NCBI RefSeq assembly: GCF_900156075.1
Contig: NZ_FTMM01000005.1
Coordinates: forward strand, 88,706 to 152,705
Origin: Chryseobacterium sp. RU37D
GTDB taxonomy: Bacteria > Bacteroidota > Bacteroidia > Flavobacteriales > Weeksellaceae
DNA length: 64,000 nucleotides
Direction of reading: 5' to 3'
The notes beneath the pieces were generated by a model, which had not been told where the DNA came from, made no database searches, and saw nothing but the letters and a program-made list of their open reading frames with translations. Each line of letters starts with the position of its first letter. Position 1 is the stretch's first letter. Shown in pieces: positions 53,373 through 62,172 of this stretch. Made by a program: the position numbers and the translations under genes.

Positions 53373-54173
53373 TTATTTTTTAATGAATTTTTCAGTACTC
53401 AGAATACCATCTGTATTTTTTATCTGAATGATATAGGCTCCCGAAGGTAAATGATTTACAGGAATAACTGCTTCGGTATTATCAAGCTTTACATAATGTA
53501 TCTGCTTCCCGCTAAGATCAAAAACTGATACTTCCGAAATTCTTTTTTTAGAAGAAATATAAACAATATCAGAAGCAGGATTGGGAAATACTTTAACAAT
53601 ATTTTCCTGCAAACCAACTTCGGATGTAGCTAAAGTTGTTCCGCTTACCATTACATTATCAACATTAAGCGAGCAGCCATATCTGGCAACCCCCTCTAAA
53701 GCAATCTGATAAGTGGCAGACGGCGAAGGTAATGGTAAAACTCCGGAAGTAACCCAATCACTGATGCTGGTATTAAAGTTTGTAATCATAGTCCACGGGC
53801 CGGATGATGATGTTCTGTAATATATCTTTAGTTCGTTTTGATCTCCACTCCAATCTTTATTTCTGTAATAAAATTGTAAAGTAGGATTTGTGACACCTGA
53901 TAAGTTTAGTACCGGGCTGACATATTTTGTGGTGTCGTTACTAAATGAAGTAATGTCAAACTCCGCCATATATGAACCGGCATAAGGCCCCGTAGAATAG
54001 CCGTAATAGGAAGTTTGCACATTGGTCCATTCCTTATTTCCGGATTCGTAGATTTTCGTCCATGATGCAGCGGTGGGAGAATCTGTTTCAAAAGTTTCTG
54101 TCCACGGAAAAGTAGTAACCTGTGCAGTGGATAAACCAGAAATAAAGATCATCGAAAGTAAAGTGTTCTTCAT
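53373..54173 (-). CDS. T9SS-exported protein (choice-of-anchor J/MAM-like)
   Basis: 266-residue secreted protein. A signal peptide (MKNTLLSMIFISGLSTAQ) leads to a beta-sandwich with FPWTETFETDS, YVSPVLNLSGVTNPTLQFYY in key parts and ISDWV, as in choice-of-anchor or MAM-like domains of flavobacterial exports. From about residue 190 a T9SS type A tail (VFPNPASDIVYISS to STEKFIKK) directs secretion or cell-surface attachment. Function unknown. Confidence 0.8.
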   Translation of the reverse strand: MKNTLLSMIFISGLSTAQVTTFPWTETFETDSPTAASWTKIYESGNKEWTNVQTSYYGYSTGPYAGSYMAEFDITSFSNDTTKYVSPVLNLSGVTNPTLQFYYRNKDWSGDQNELKIYYRTSSSGPWTMITNFNTSISDWVTSGVLPLPSPSATYQIALEGVARYGCSLNVDNVMVSGTTLATSEVGLQENIVKVFPNPASDIVYISSKKRISEVSVFDLSGKQIHYVKLDNTEAVIPVNHLPSGAYIIQIKNTDGILSTEKFIKK

Positions 54174-54306
54174 AATTTATAAGTTTAATTCACGTCTAAG
54201 TTACTTATTATTATAAGAAGTATTCACTTTTTTTTGAAATAAATTTATTTTTTTGAACACTTTTATATTTTCAAGTTTTAATTAAATCATCAAATTAAAA
54301 TTATTA

Positions 54307-54482
54307 TGAAAAATTTAAAAAGACTTTCAAGGCATGAGCTTAAAACTTTAAAAGGTGGTTTTAGGTGCGAAGGCATTTCTTTCGACCGGTACTGCAACTT
54401 ACCAGCATAAAGCCGTCCGGGTTGCCTTTCTCCACAGATATTAGTGCCGATTTGCGGAGGCTGTTCCACTAGTTACATTTAA
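54307..54482 (+). pseudogene. Broken double-glycine leader, bacteriocin-like peptide gene
   Basis: ATG at 54307 encodes MKNLKRLSRHELKTLKGG, the leader type of flavobacterial bacteriocin-like peptides with a GG cleavage site. A one-base loss at 54360 shifts the frame. The cysteine-bearing continuation FRCEGISFDRYCNLPA lies one frame away, ends at TAA 54408-54410, and after that stop the same frame goes on as SRPGCLSPQILVPICGGCST, ending at 54480-54482. With both defects repaired the peptide would be about 58 residues. As written it would be 45 residues with a garbled tail. Confidence 0.6.
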
Positions 54483-54527
54483 ATAAATGACGTTTAATAA
54501 ATTTAACCCGAAATGAGATTTTTATAT

Positions 54528-57056
54528 TTAAAAGCCAACTTGGAAGCCAGCTTTGATACCAAATTTTGAAATGTTTGGACGATCAAGATAATTTCCACGC
54601 CAGTTAAAATCTACACGGAAAATCCTGAGATTTCCAAATCCTATATTTTCAATCCCGAAACCATATTCGTAATAAATATGCTCACTCGGCGCAGTATATT
54701 TGAACCCTTCCACATTAATTGCTTTTGAAGCATCGCTCAATGTTCCATAGGCGCCTCTAATGAATGCAGTTTCTCTTAGTTTCAATTTTTTAATTAGCGG
54801 AATATAAGAAAGAATTTTACCATTAAAATGATGCTCCAAATGTAGTGTTGCATAAGTATCCGCCACAAATTCATAATAGTTAAGCTGTGCAAAAGTATTT
54901 TGAGACAAACTGTATGACTGATTCCCCGGAATTATATTCTGTAAAGCCAAAGGAACTGTATCAAAATTCTTTCCGGCCTCAAAATTAATTAACGTTTTGC
55001 CCCAACTTCCAATCAAGAAAGGTTTGTGAAAAAGGAACTGTAGTTTATTATAATTAAAATCTGATCCGAATAATCCTTCAATACCTCTTGTGTATTTCAA
55101 AATGATTGTTGGAGCTAAAGTTCCATGCTCATGCCTATCGATACCGGTTTGCGAAAATTTTGCTCCCGGTCTTGCAATAAGGCTTAAAGTAAGATGAGAA
55201 TCGTTGGTTGTTTTTCTCAAATTTCCATCTTTATAGTACATAAGACTAAACTCGTCCGGATTGGCAGATTTAATGCTTTGCATAGTCCCGTCAAGCCTGA
55301 TTTGGAAATTTTTCCAGGGTTCAATAGAGGTAAAGATATTGGTTTGATTCAAGGAACTTAATGATGCGTTTTCACCTCTTGCAAAAACAGTAGATGAAGC
55401 AAACGTTCTGGCCATGATTCCATCATCATCCGTAAGCTGGCTTCCTAGCTGAAGAATGTCTCTTCGGGTTCCTGCTCCAATGGTAAACCTGTTTACTCTA
55501 TTAAACATAAATCTTGCTTCAGCGCCATATTTCACTTGATGATCTTTGAATCCGTAAGCGGTGTAAAATTGAACCCTCCATGGGTCATTTCTTGTAAAAT
55601 AAGTTCTTGCTCCAATTCTTATTCGATTACCTTCTACCTCATTTTTGCCATAAACAGAGAAAATTGGTCCAAAATCAAGACCTAATTTCTTAACGTTGTA
55701 ATAGCCTGAGCCCAATGTTTCATAAAGTTTTATGATCCTGTTGAATTTTGGGGTTTGTTGGAGCTTGTCAAGCATATCGTAAATTCCCTGTTCGCTTTTT
55801 GATAAAGAATCTGGTCGGGCTTTTTCCCAATATGATTCATCTTTTTCTACAAATTTATCCTCATATTCCTCTTCATGTCTTTTAAAAATTTTGTCTTCAA
55901 GAGATTTATTAAACTGATATTCAGAATAATCAACGGATCTTTTGGCAATGATGCTTTTTGCTGTTTTCTTTTTTGAAAAAGGAGTCATTTCAATTTCCGT
56001 AATAAATTTTCTTGGAAGGAAGGTATTTTCATCAGGATTATCATATTCCAACTCGGTAGAAATCCCGTTGATGAAATTAACATTGATTTTTTGTGTTGAT
56101 TTTAAAGTAGCGCTTAGGACAGCATAAGAATCTGTATCAATATATAAATACCCCTGAAAAGCCAAAAGCTCCGTTCTTTTTGGCTGATAGCGGATTTTAT
56201 ACGCATTTTCTCCTCGTATGGAAACGGTATCTAACAGATTATATTCATAGGTGCTGAAGCCTGTTTCTCCTACCGGGCTTGGGAAACCGATGTCGAAATA
56301 GTTTAAAGTATTGTCATAAATATTAATATCGCGGTAAAGATTTTTTGCCGTCAAAGTAATGATTTGGTTATCCTGGAAACCTGATGTTTTTTGAGCAACC
56401 AAAAGCCTTTTTGTTCTTTTTGAGGGCCTGTTTTCGCCATAATTTTCATAGACAGATTCGTTTAAGAAAATAGGGAGTCCGATTTTTCCACTTGCTGTAG
56501 AGTCTTTATAATCAAAAATAAATTCAAGCTTATTGAAGATTTTTTTCTTCATAAAGGCGCTATCAAGATTATTTGCGTCAAACTGGATTTTTTCGTATTC
56601 TTTGAAGGTGTATGTATCGAATTTGTCTAACCCGTTATTTCTTTTTCGTTCCCAGACTTTCTGCATGATGGCGTAGGCCGGATTTTCCTTTTTATTCTTA
56701 TATTTTGTCTTTTCGTTGTGGATAACAACCTCCTGAATATTGCTTTCTTTTTCCTGTGAAAGCTTTACAAAGATATTCGAAGAATTTTCCTGGGTTATAT
56801 CTACAGTTTCTAAGGCATAGTTTTTTCTTAAAAATTTTAATTTATAAATAATGCTGTCTGACTGCACCATGAAGTTTCCGGAAGTTGTTGTCAGAATGGG
56901 GTTATTGCTTTCATTGATGAAAATATCAACACCGCTGACTTCTTTATTGGTTTTTGCGTCAACAATTTTCCCGCTCGCTGAATTTTGAGCGCAGAAAAAG
57001 TCGACAAAAAATATAAGGATAAAGAGGGTGTAATATTTAGAATTTTTAATTAACAT
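54528..57056 (-). CDS. DUF5686 outer-membrane protein with carboxypeptidase-like N-terminal domain
   Basis: 842 residues from ATG 57054-57056 (a TTG 15 nt upstream is in frame but less likely). Signal peptide at about 1-24, a CarboxypepD_reg-like domain (ASGKIVDAKTNKEVSGVDIF in key words) at about 25-100, then the DUF5686 region with AIMQKVWERKRNN and a C-terminal barrel with terminal VGF. Members are Bacteroidota outer-membrane proteins with no known function. Encoded alone. Confidence 0.85.
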   Translation of the reverse strand: MLIKNSKYYTLFILIFFVDFFCAQNSASGKIVDAKTNKEVSGVDIFINESNNPILTTTSGNFMVQSDSIIYKLKFLRKNYALETVDITQENSSNIFVKLSQEKESNIQEVVIHNEKTKYKNKKENPAYAIMQKVWERKRNNGLDKFDTYTFKEYEKIQFDANNLDSAFMKKKIFNKLEFIFDYKDSTASGKIGLPIFLNESVYENYGENRPSKRTKRLLVAQKTSGFQDNQIITLTAKNLYRDINIYDNTLNYFDIGFPSPVGETGFSTYEYNLLDTVSIRGENAYKIRYQPKRTELLAFQGYLYIDTDSYAVLSATLKSTQKINVNFINGISTELEYDNPDENTFLPRKFITEIEMTPFSKKKTAKSIIAKRSVDYSEYQFNKSLEDKIFKRHEEEYEDKFVEKDESYWEKARPDSLSKSEQGIYDMLDKLQQTPKFNRIIKLYETLGSGYYNVKKLGLDFGPIFSVYGKNEVEGNRIRIGARTYFTRNDPWRVQFYTAYGFKDHQVKYGAEARFMFNRVNRFTIGAGTRRDILQLGSQLTDDDGIMARTFASSTVFARGENASLSSLNQTNIFTSIEPWKNFQIRLDGTMQSIKSANPDEFSLMYYKDGNLRKTTNDSHLTLSLIARPGAKFSQTGIDRHEHGTLAPTIILKYTRGIEGLFGSDFNYNKLQFLFHKPFLIGSWGKTLINFEAGKNFDTVPLALQNIIPGNQSYSLSQNTFAQLNYYEFVADTYATLHLEHHFNGKILSYIPLIKKLKLRETAFIRGAYGTLSDASKAINVEGFKYTAPSEHIYYEYGFGIENIGFGNLRIFRVDFNWRGNYLDRPNISKFGIKAGFQVGF

Positions 57057-57071
57057 TAGTTGATTGTTCAA

Positions 57072-57953
57072 GCATTTAGCATAACAAAAAGTATGCAGTT
57101 TATTTTAAAAAAATAATTTTTTTTAAACATTTTTACAAAAAAATACAAAACTATAAATACAACAAAAATAAAAACGCCATTTTGAGAGTGTTATAGTTCT
57201 AATTTTGATATAGTTATAAATGCTTTTAATGCTGATTTCAGGTCATATATATTTTAGTAAGGAGTCACTTTTGAGCAACATCTTCGTAAAAATGCTGATA
57301 ATGGAGGAATTGGAATGGTCAGATTTGGAAGATTTAAAATTCAGTTATAACAGGATTAAAACAAAAGCATATATCAACGTGAAGTTACTAAAAAATAGTG
57401 AATGTCGTGAACAGACGCTGAACTTAAATCTATACTTTGAAAAACACCGTTTATAGAACAGACCGCATGAAGTTTATAACCATAGAAATGTATTTGCTGA
57501 GGGGCACAAAAACCTCTGTTTCATTCGTATTTCATTAATCTTACTGGCTAATCTGCATTCAAGTTATTCATTGTAAATGTTTTGTTGCTAATGCATTTTA
57601 CTGATTTTCAATCAAATGAACAGCTTTTTCTTTTTTATTTTATAATGCACAACGGGTATATTGCAATAAGAAAGAAGGAATAATAAGTAAAGTTATAAAC
57701 TAAAAAATTTGATTCCAGAAAACAATTGTACTTTTCTTTAATTGTTTTATGGAAGTCAGCTATCGCTTTGTGAAATTCAAAAATATATTTTTCCATAGTT
57801 AGAGATTTAAACTAAAAATATAACAAATATCTGAAAATCAATTAAAATATTCCTATATTTGAGACTGTTAGTTGTTGTCCCAATGTTGTACTTAGAAAAA
57901 TATAAATCAAAAAAAACACTCACAAATTAATGTAAGTGTTTGATTTTCATTAG
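57072..57953. other. Gene-poor relic stretch next to tRNA-Asn
   Basis: 882 nt with no confident gene. A short plus frame (57220-57456) is open but unlike any family I know, and a parallel frame reads TFEQHLRKNADNGGIGMVRF before a stop. On the minus strand a 53-residue ORF (57635-57796, MEKYIFEFHKAIADFH...) is possible but unsupported. Frame-broken protein-like words suggest decayed genes. The stretch lies at the 3' side of a tRNA gene. Confidence 0.4.
57911..57940 (-). terminator. Terminator of downstream tRNA-Asn
   Basis: AACACTCAC (57915-57923) pairs with GTAAGTGTT (57932-57940), one mismatch, followed by T8 on the minus strand. Confidence 0.75.
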
Positions 57954-58027
57954 CTCCTCCTGCTGGGCTCGAACCAGCGACCCTCTGATTAACAGTCAGA
58001 TGCTCTAACCAACTGAGCTAAGGAGGA
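57954..58027 (-). tRNA. tRNA-Asn (anticodon GTT), copy 2
   Basis: 74-nt cloverleaf: acceptor TCCTCCT/AGGAGGA, D-arm TAGCTCAGTTGGTTAGAGCA, anticodon loop CTGTTAA with GTT, T-arm GGTTCGAGCC. No encoded CCA. Identical to the copy at 58231-58304. Confidence 0.97.
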
Positions 58028-58196
58028 ATTTTCCTTTGTTTTTAAGTATTGCAAATATAAAACGAATATCAATATTAAGCAAGTTTTTGTAAACAAATAA
58101 ATGAATTTTTTCCTTTGATAATGGGGTTTTGTAGCTTATTTAATTCCTTTTCAGGATTTTAGGGTAATAAAAAAATGAGGGAAAATATTAAATAAA

Positions 58197-58229
58197 AAAG
58201 ACCTACATTCCCGTAAGTCTTTTTTTTTT
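58197..58229 (-). terminator. Terminator of upstream tRNA-Asn
   Basis: GACCTAC and GTAAGTC pair imperfectly, flanked by A6 and T9, so minus-strand RNA would end in a U tract. Confidence 0.75.
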
Positions 58230-58230
58230 G

Positions 58231-58304
58231 CTCCTCCTGCTGGGCTCGAACCAGCGACCCTCTGATTAACAGTCAGATGCTCTAACCAACTGAGCTAAGG
58301 AGGA
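58231..58304 (-). tRNA. tRNA-Asn (anticodon GTT), copy 1
   Basis: Same 74-nt sequence as 57954-58027, 203 nt upstream on the minus strand. Each copy has its own terminator. Confidence 0.97.
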
Positions 58305-58382
58305 ATGTCCTTGTTTTAAGTGGTGCAAATATAGGACGAATATTTATACCCTACAAATATTTTTATTAATTTTTTTAAAATA

Positions 58383-59864
58383 TTATAAACTTCCCGTTAA
58401 TGCTTTAAAGATATCACTTCCGAAGATCAATACCATTAACCCTAATAAGAAGATAACTCCCACCATTTGAGCGTTTTCCAAGACTTTTTGAGGGACAGGT
58501 TTCCCCACGACCATTTCATATAAAGTGAATAGAACGTGGCCGCCATCCAATCCCGGGATAGGGATGAGGTTTAAAAATGCAAGCCATACGGAGAACATTG
58601 CTGTGAATCCCCAGAAAGCGCTCCAGTCAATAGATACACTCCCGTCTCTGCTTTGGTCTACAGGCATGTTCTTGATGATCGCAAGCGGGCCTCCTACTTT
58701 TTTATATCCTTTAACTTTTTTGTTGAAAACTAGTTTAAACTGCTTGATTTGATAGGTTAAACTCTCAATGGTAAGCGTAAATCCTCTCCTGATAGAGCCT
58801 AAAAAATCATAATCATTGTGAACATAATATTTGTTTAGTTCTTTAAAAGATAAAATTCCGATAGTCCCGTCTTTTGATACAGGGATTTTCAAATCGGTTT
58901 CCTGGTTGTTTCTTAAAACCTTAAAATCGGTAACTTTTCCTGCGTTTGGAACGACTAAAGGCTTTAATTCATCATAATAAGCAAGTGGTTTTCCGTTTAC
59001 AGTAAGGATTTTATCACCAGGCTTCAGTCCAGCATCAATTGTAGATTTTGTAACGATCGTGTCTACAACAGGCGCCATCCTTGGGGTAAGGAAAGATCTA
59101 GGTTCCGGATCGTTGAAGGCCAGGGCTTTACCATCGTCATTCGTTGGAAACTTTACTTCTTTTCCATTTCTGAGAACGGTAATTTCGTCACTTAATAGAA
59201 TATCTAAAGCTAATTTTTTAAAATCTTTTTGAGTTTTTCCATCTACACTTAAAATTTTATCACCATCCTGAAAACCCATTTTTTTTGCAGCTTCCGTATA
59301 ATGAAGAGGTGTTGTAATCTTATTAGCATCAAAAATATCTTCCCCGTTTTTACCTATTAAAGCTGAAAAAATAATCCATGCCAGGAAGAAATTTACCGTA
59401 ACCCCGCCAAGCATGATGATCAGCCTCTGCCAGGCCGGTTTTGATCTGAATTCCCAAGGCTGAGCAGGCTGCTTCAGCTGTTCAGTATCCATGCTTTCGT
59501 CTACCATTCCGGCAATCTTTACGTAACCTCCAAAAGGCAACCAGCCGATACCGTATTTTGTTTTTTCAGGATGTTTTCTCCAGTCACTGTCCGGAAGTTT
59601 TGATATATCGACAGGAACTTCTTTCTTTTCGCCATTCGCGTCAATAATTTCTGTATCCGGAAGGTTTTTAGAAAGAAATTTATATTGCCATTTTCCGTTA
59701 ATTTTTTTCATTGAAAAAATTGAAAACCAAGGATCAAAAAACAGGAAGAACTTCTCTGCTCTGGTTTTGAACCATTTTGCCGGTAAAAAGTGACCAAGCT
59801 CATGAAGGACTACTAAAATAGAAATACTCAGAATGAACTGGAAAATCTTGATTGCTAATTCCAT
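58383..59864 (-). CDS. rseP: RIP site-2 metalloprotease RseP
   Basis: Membrane zinc protease that cuts anti-sigma factors and leftover signal peptides inside the membrane. The 493-residue protein has HELGHFLPAKW (HExxH, about residue 21) in the first helix, two PDZ domains at about residues 180-320 (GDKILSVDGK, GDKILTVNGK) and the second active-site motif NLIPIPGLDGGH near residue 430. A hydrophilic insert after about residue 48 is longer than in E. coli (450), as in other Bacteroidota. tRNA-Asn copy 1 lies downstream. Confidence 0.95.
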   Translation of the reverse strand: MELAIKIFQFILSISILVVLHELGHFLPAKWFKTRAEKFFLFFDPWFSIFSMKKINGKWQYKFLSKNLPDTEIIDANGEKKEVPVDISKLPDSDWRKHPEKTKYGIGWLPFGGYVKIAGMVDESMDTEQLKQPAQPWEFRSKPAWQRLIIMLGGVTVNFFLAWIIFSALIGKNGEDIFDANKITTPLHYTEAAKKMGFQDGDKILSVDGKTQKDFKKLALDILLSDEITVLRNGKEVKFPTNDDGKALAFNDPEPRSFLTPRMAPVVDTIVTKSTIDAGLKPGDKILTVNGKPLAYYDELKPLVVPNAGKVTDFKVLRNNQETDLKIPVSKDGTIGILSFKELNKYYVHNDYDFLGSIRRGFTLTIESLTYQIKQFKLVFNKKVKGYKKVGGPLAIIKNMPVDQSRDGSVSIDWSAFWGFTAMFSVWLAFLNLIPIPGLDGGHVLFTLYEMVVGKPVPQKVLENAQMVGVIFLLGLMVLIFGSDIFKALTGSL

Positions 59865-59916
59865 TAATACTTTTTATGTTTAATTTGCAAAGGTAACAAT
59901 TATCAAAACTGTACCA

Positions 59917-59947
59917 AATAAAAAAGCTCCCCGAAACGAGAAGCTTT
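59917..59947 (-). terminator. Terminator after the DUF6646-like gene
   Basis: AAAGCTTCTC and GGGGAGCTTT on the minus strand pair with small internal mismatches, followed by TTTTATT. Confidence 0.7.
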
Positions 59948-59967
59948 GTCATATATTATAATGATTT

Positions 59968-60408
59968 TTACAGATTAAGAGAAACTCCCAGACTGCCAAT
60001 GTTTCCGACTTCTGCGAAAACCCCTATTTTGTCTGTGAAGAAATATCTTGCACCGATATGGGCCCCAAGCCCGAAATCTTTTCCTACAACCCCTACGTCT
60101 ACACCGGGATAAATATCCAGCTTTTCCGGCAGCTGCAGTGCATCTCTCAAATGAAAATTTAGTCTTCCGAAAATAAAAACTCTGTTGTCATCATCATTAT
60201 CCTTATAATTTCCAAAATAAGCGTTTAGCCCTGCTCCTACAGAAATTAATCGATTCAAGCCGTAATCATAAGTACCCGTAACCCCGGTTCCGTATCCCCA
60301 GGCGCTGAGCCCCACCTGTATCTTCTGATCTCCCTTTCCGATGTACGCCTGTGCACTGGCCGCACCTCCCATGAAAATAAGCATAAAAATAACTAACAAT
60401 TTCTTCAT
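59968..60408 (-). CDS. Small outer-membrane beta-barrel protein (DUF6646-like)
   Basis: 146 residues from ATG 60406-60408. Signal peptide ends ASAQ (about residue 19). The rest alternates in short beta strands (KIQVGLSAWGYG, LISVGAGLNAYF, FIFGRLNFHL, GLGAHIGARYFF) as in small barrels and ends VSLNL. Structural role only can be inferred. An upstream in-frame ATG at 60453 adds an unlikely N-terminus. Encoded downstream of an oppositely oriented amidase gene. Confidence 0.75.
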   Translation of the reverse strand: MKKLLVIFMLIFMGGAASAQAYIGKGDQKIQVGLSAWGYGTGVTGTYDYGLNRLISVGAGLNAYFGNYKDNDDDNRVFIFGRLNFHLRDALQLPEKLDIYPGVDVGVVGKDFGLGAHIGARYFFTDKIGVFAEVGNIGSLGVSLNL

Positions 60409-60510
60409 AAATTCTACTTTTTTAAAGTTATTACTAAAAAATATTTGCATCAAATATAGAACCGAAGTTAATGGAAAATCGTATTTTTATTGAAGTTTTT
60501 AACAAAGCTT

Positions 60511-61263
60511 ATGAAAATTACAGGACTGAATTTAGATATCATCTGGAAGGATAAAACAGAAAATTTTCAATTAATAGAAAAAGAACTGCAGAACCAGGAT
60601 GCTGATCTTTTCCTTTTACCGGAAATGTTCTCAACTGGCTTTTGTATGGATGCCTCAGAAGTATCGGACAGAAAGCAGGAATCTTTAGAGTTTCTAAAAA
60701 AAATGGCTAAAGAAAAAAATACAGCATTTTGTGGAAGTGCACCAGTGGAAGATGGCGGGAATTTCTATAACAGAATGTATTTTGTACATTCGGATTCTGA
60801 ATTTAATTTTTATGATAAAAGACACTTGTTTTCGTTTTCGGGAGAGGATAAGGTGTATACCCCGGGAAAAGAGCGTGTTGTTGTGAATTATCAGGGTTTC
60901 AGAGTTTTGCTTCAGATCTGCTATGATCTTCGCTTCCCGGTTTTTGCAAGGAATAATGATGATTATGATATGATTTTATATGTGGCCAACTGGCCCGAAA
61001 AAAGGGTAGAGGCTTGGGAACAACTGTTAAAAGCCAGGGCAATTGAGAATTTATCTTTTGTTTTTGGGTTGAACAGGACCGGGACGGATGGAAATAATCT
61101 GTTTTATCGGGAAAGTTCGCATTGTTTCTTTGCTGATGGGAAAGAGATTTCGGAGAAAAATGGAAATCTTGTAACTGCTGAATTGAGTTTAGAAGAATTA
61201 AAGGTCTTCAGAAATCATTTTCAATTTTTGAATGACAGGGATTCTTTTTCGATTGAATTTTAA
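60511..61263 (+). CDS. Omega-amidase YafV-type nitrilase
   Basis: Carbon-nitrogen hydrolase of 250 residues that likely hydrolyses 2-oxoglutaramate-type omega-amides, part of methionine or glutamine salvage. The catalytic triad is Glu in LLPEMFSTGF (about 36), Lys in YDKRHLFSF (about 104) and Cys in LLQICYDLRFPVF (about 137). The bacterial YafV group shares these surroundings. Start is ATG 60511. An upstream TTG at 60490 is in frame but unlikely. Confidence 0.88.
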   Translation: MKITGLNLDIIWKDKTENFQLIEKELQNQDADLFLLPEMFSTGFCMDASEVSDRKQESLEFLKKMAKEKNTAFCGSAPVEDGGNFYNRMYFVHSDSEFNFYDKRHLFSFSGEDKVYTPGKERVVVNYQGFRVLLQICYDLRFPVFARNNDDYDMILYVANWPEKRVEAWEQLLKARAIENLSFVFGLNRTGTDGNNLFYRESSHCFFADGKEISEKNGNLVTAELSLEELKVFRNHFQFLNDRDSFSIEF

Positions 61264-61369
61264 TTTTTCTAGCAGATTAGGCAGGTTGCGCAAATGTTTA
61301 TGTTTTATTCGATTAAAAGATTAACACAATCTGCCAATCTGCAAGAAAAAAAACCGTGAAAATCACGCT

Positions 61370-61669
61370 TTAAGCATATTCTTTTAAAATCTGTGTCAGG
61401 GTATTCACATCATGCACACCGCTTTCTTTCCAGAGCATTTCTCCTTTTTTAAAGATGACCAGAGTAGGAACACCACGCACGCCGTATTGGTTGGCAAGCG
61501 CTGGGTACTGGTCTACATCTACTTTGATGATTCTTGCACCCTCACCTATATTTTCTTTTACGGTATTCAAAACGGAAGATTGTACTTTGCATGGCTGGCA
61601 CCAGGTAGCAAAAAAGTCGATTAAAACAGGTCTTTCCGAATCTATGATTTCCTGAAATTTTTGTGACAT
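61370..61669 (-). CDS. Thioredoxin with WCQPC active site
   Basis: 99-residue cytoplasmic redox protein of the thioredoxin fold. The ATG at 61667-61669 (MSQKFQEI) is used in preference to an upstream ATG. The redox motif is FFATWCQPCK, with Gln in place of Gly in the usual WCGPC. The cis-proline is in GVRGVPTLVIF. The Gln would be expected to alter the redox potential. Whether it is the general thioredoxin or a paralogue is not known. Monocistronic. Confidence 0.9.
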   Translation of the reverse strand: MSQKFQEIIDSERPVLIDFFATWCQPCKVQSSVLNTVKENIGEGARIIKVDVDQYPALANQYGVRGVPTLVIFKKGEMLWKESGVHDVNTLTQILKEYA

Positions 61670-61815
61670 AGTTTTTGTTTTTATAGAAAACACATTAGTT
61701 TAAAAGTTTTTAGTTTAATAAAACTCACTTAAAAGAGATGTCAAACTTTATGTTTTTAAATTGTTTTATTAAATAAACTAAAATGTAAATATTTTAAAAT
61801 TAATTATTTCTGATC

Positions 61816-62165
61816 CTAAAGGGCTTTCACATTCTTCCAGTTTGTCCAGCCATAGGCCTCAATCCCGTTTTTATTTAGAATTTCCATTGCCTGATCTGCC
61901 TGTATTCCCTTATTGCAGAAAACAACTACTTTTTTGCCTTTCAGAGATTCTACATTATTCCTGAATTTCGGCTAAAGGAATGTTAACTGCATTTTTCGCT
62001 GTTCCTTCTGCACATTGTTTCGGAACTCTTACGTCTATAAGTGTTACTTCCGGACTGTTGACTACCTGCCTGATATCTGCTTTTGGGGCTTCTTTTGAAA
62101 TAACTGTTCTGCATGCATTTAATACAACAGTTGCAGCAATAATGATTTCAAAAAACTTTTTTTAT
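61816..62165 (-). pseudogene. Rhodanese-domain lipoprotein, broken
   Basis: Minus-strand pieces reconstruct a small lipoprotein: a signal sequence with lipobox (AATVVLNAC), then KADIRQVVNSPEVTLIDVRV, KNAVNIPLAEIQ, and after a frame change NVESLKGKKVVVFCNKGIQA with GYGWTNWKN-like end (GWTNWKNVKAL). The rhodanese cysteine is in VVFCNKG. Defects: the start position reads ATA, an extra T breaks the frame in the leader, and a third shift lies near 61973. It lies 7 nt downstream of the MBL-rhodanese gene, on the same strand, and may once have been co-transcribed. Confidence 0.75.
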
Positions 62166-62172
62166 GTGAGGT

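Noticed and set aside
57220..57456. 78-codon plus-strand frame in the relic stretch
   Set aside because: No family resemblance, no ribosome-binding signal, and a competing frame looks as protein-like.
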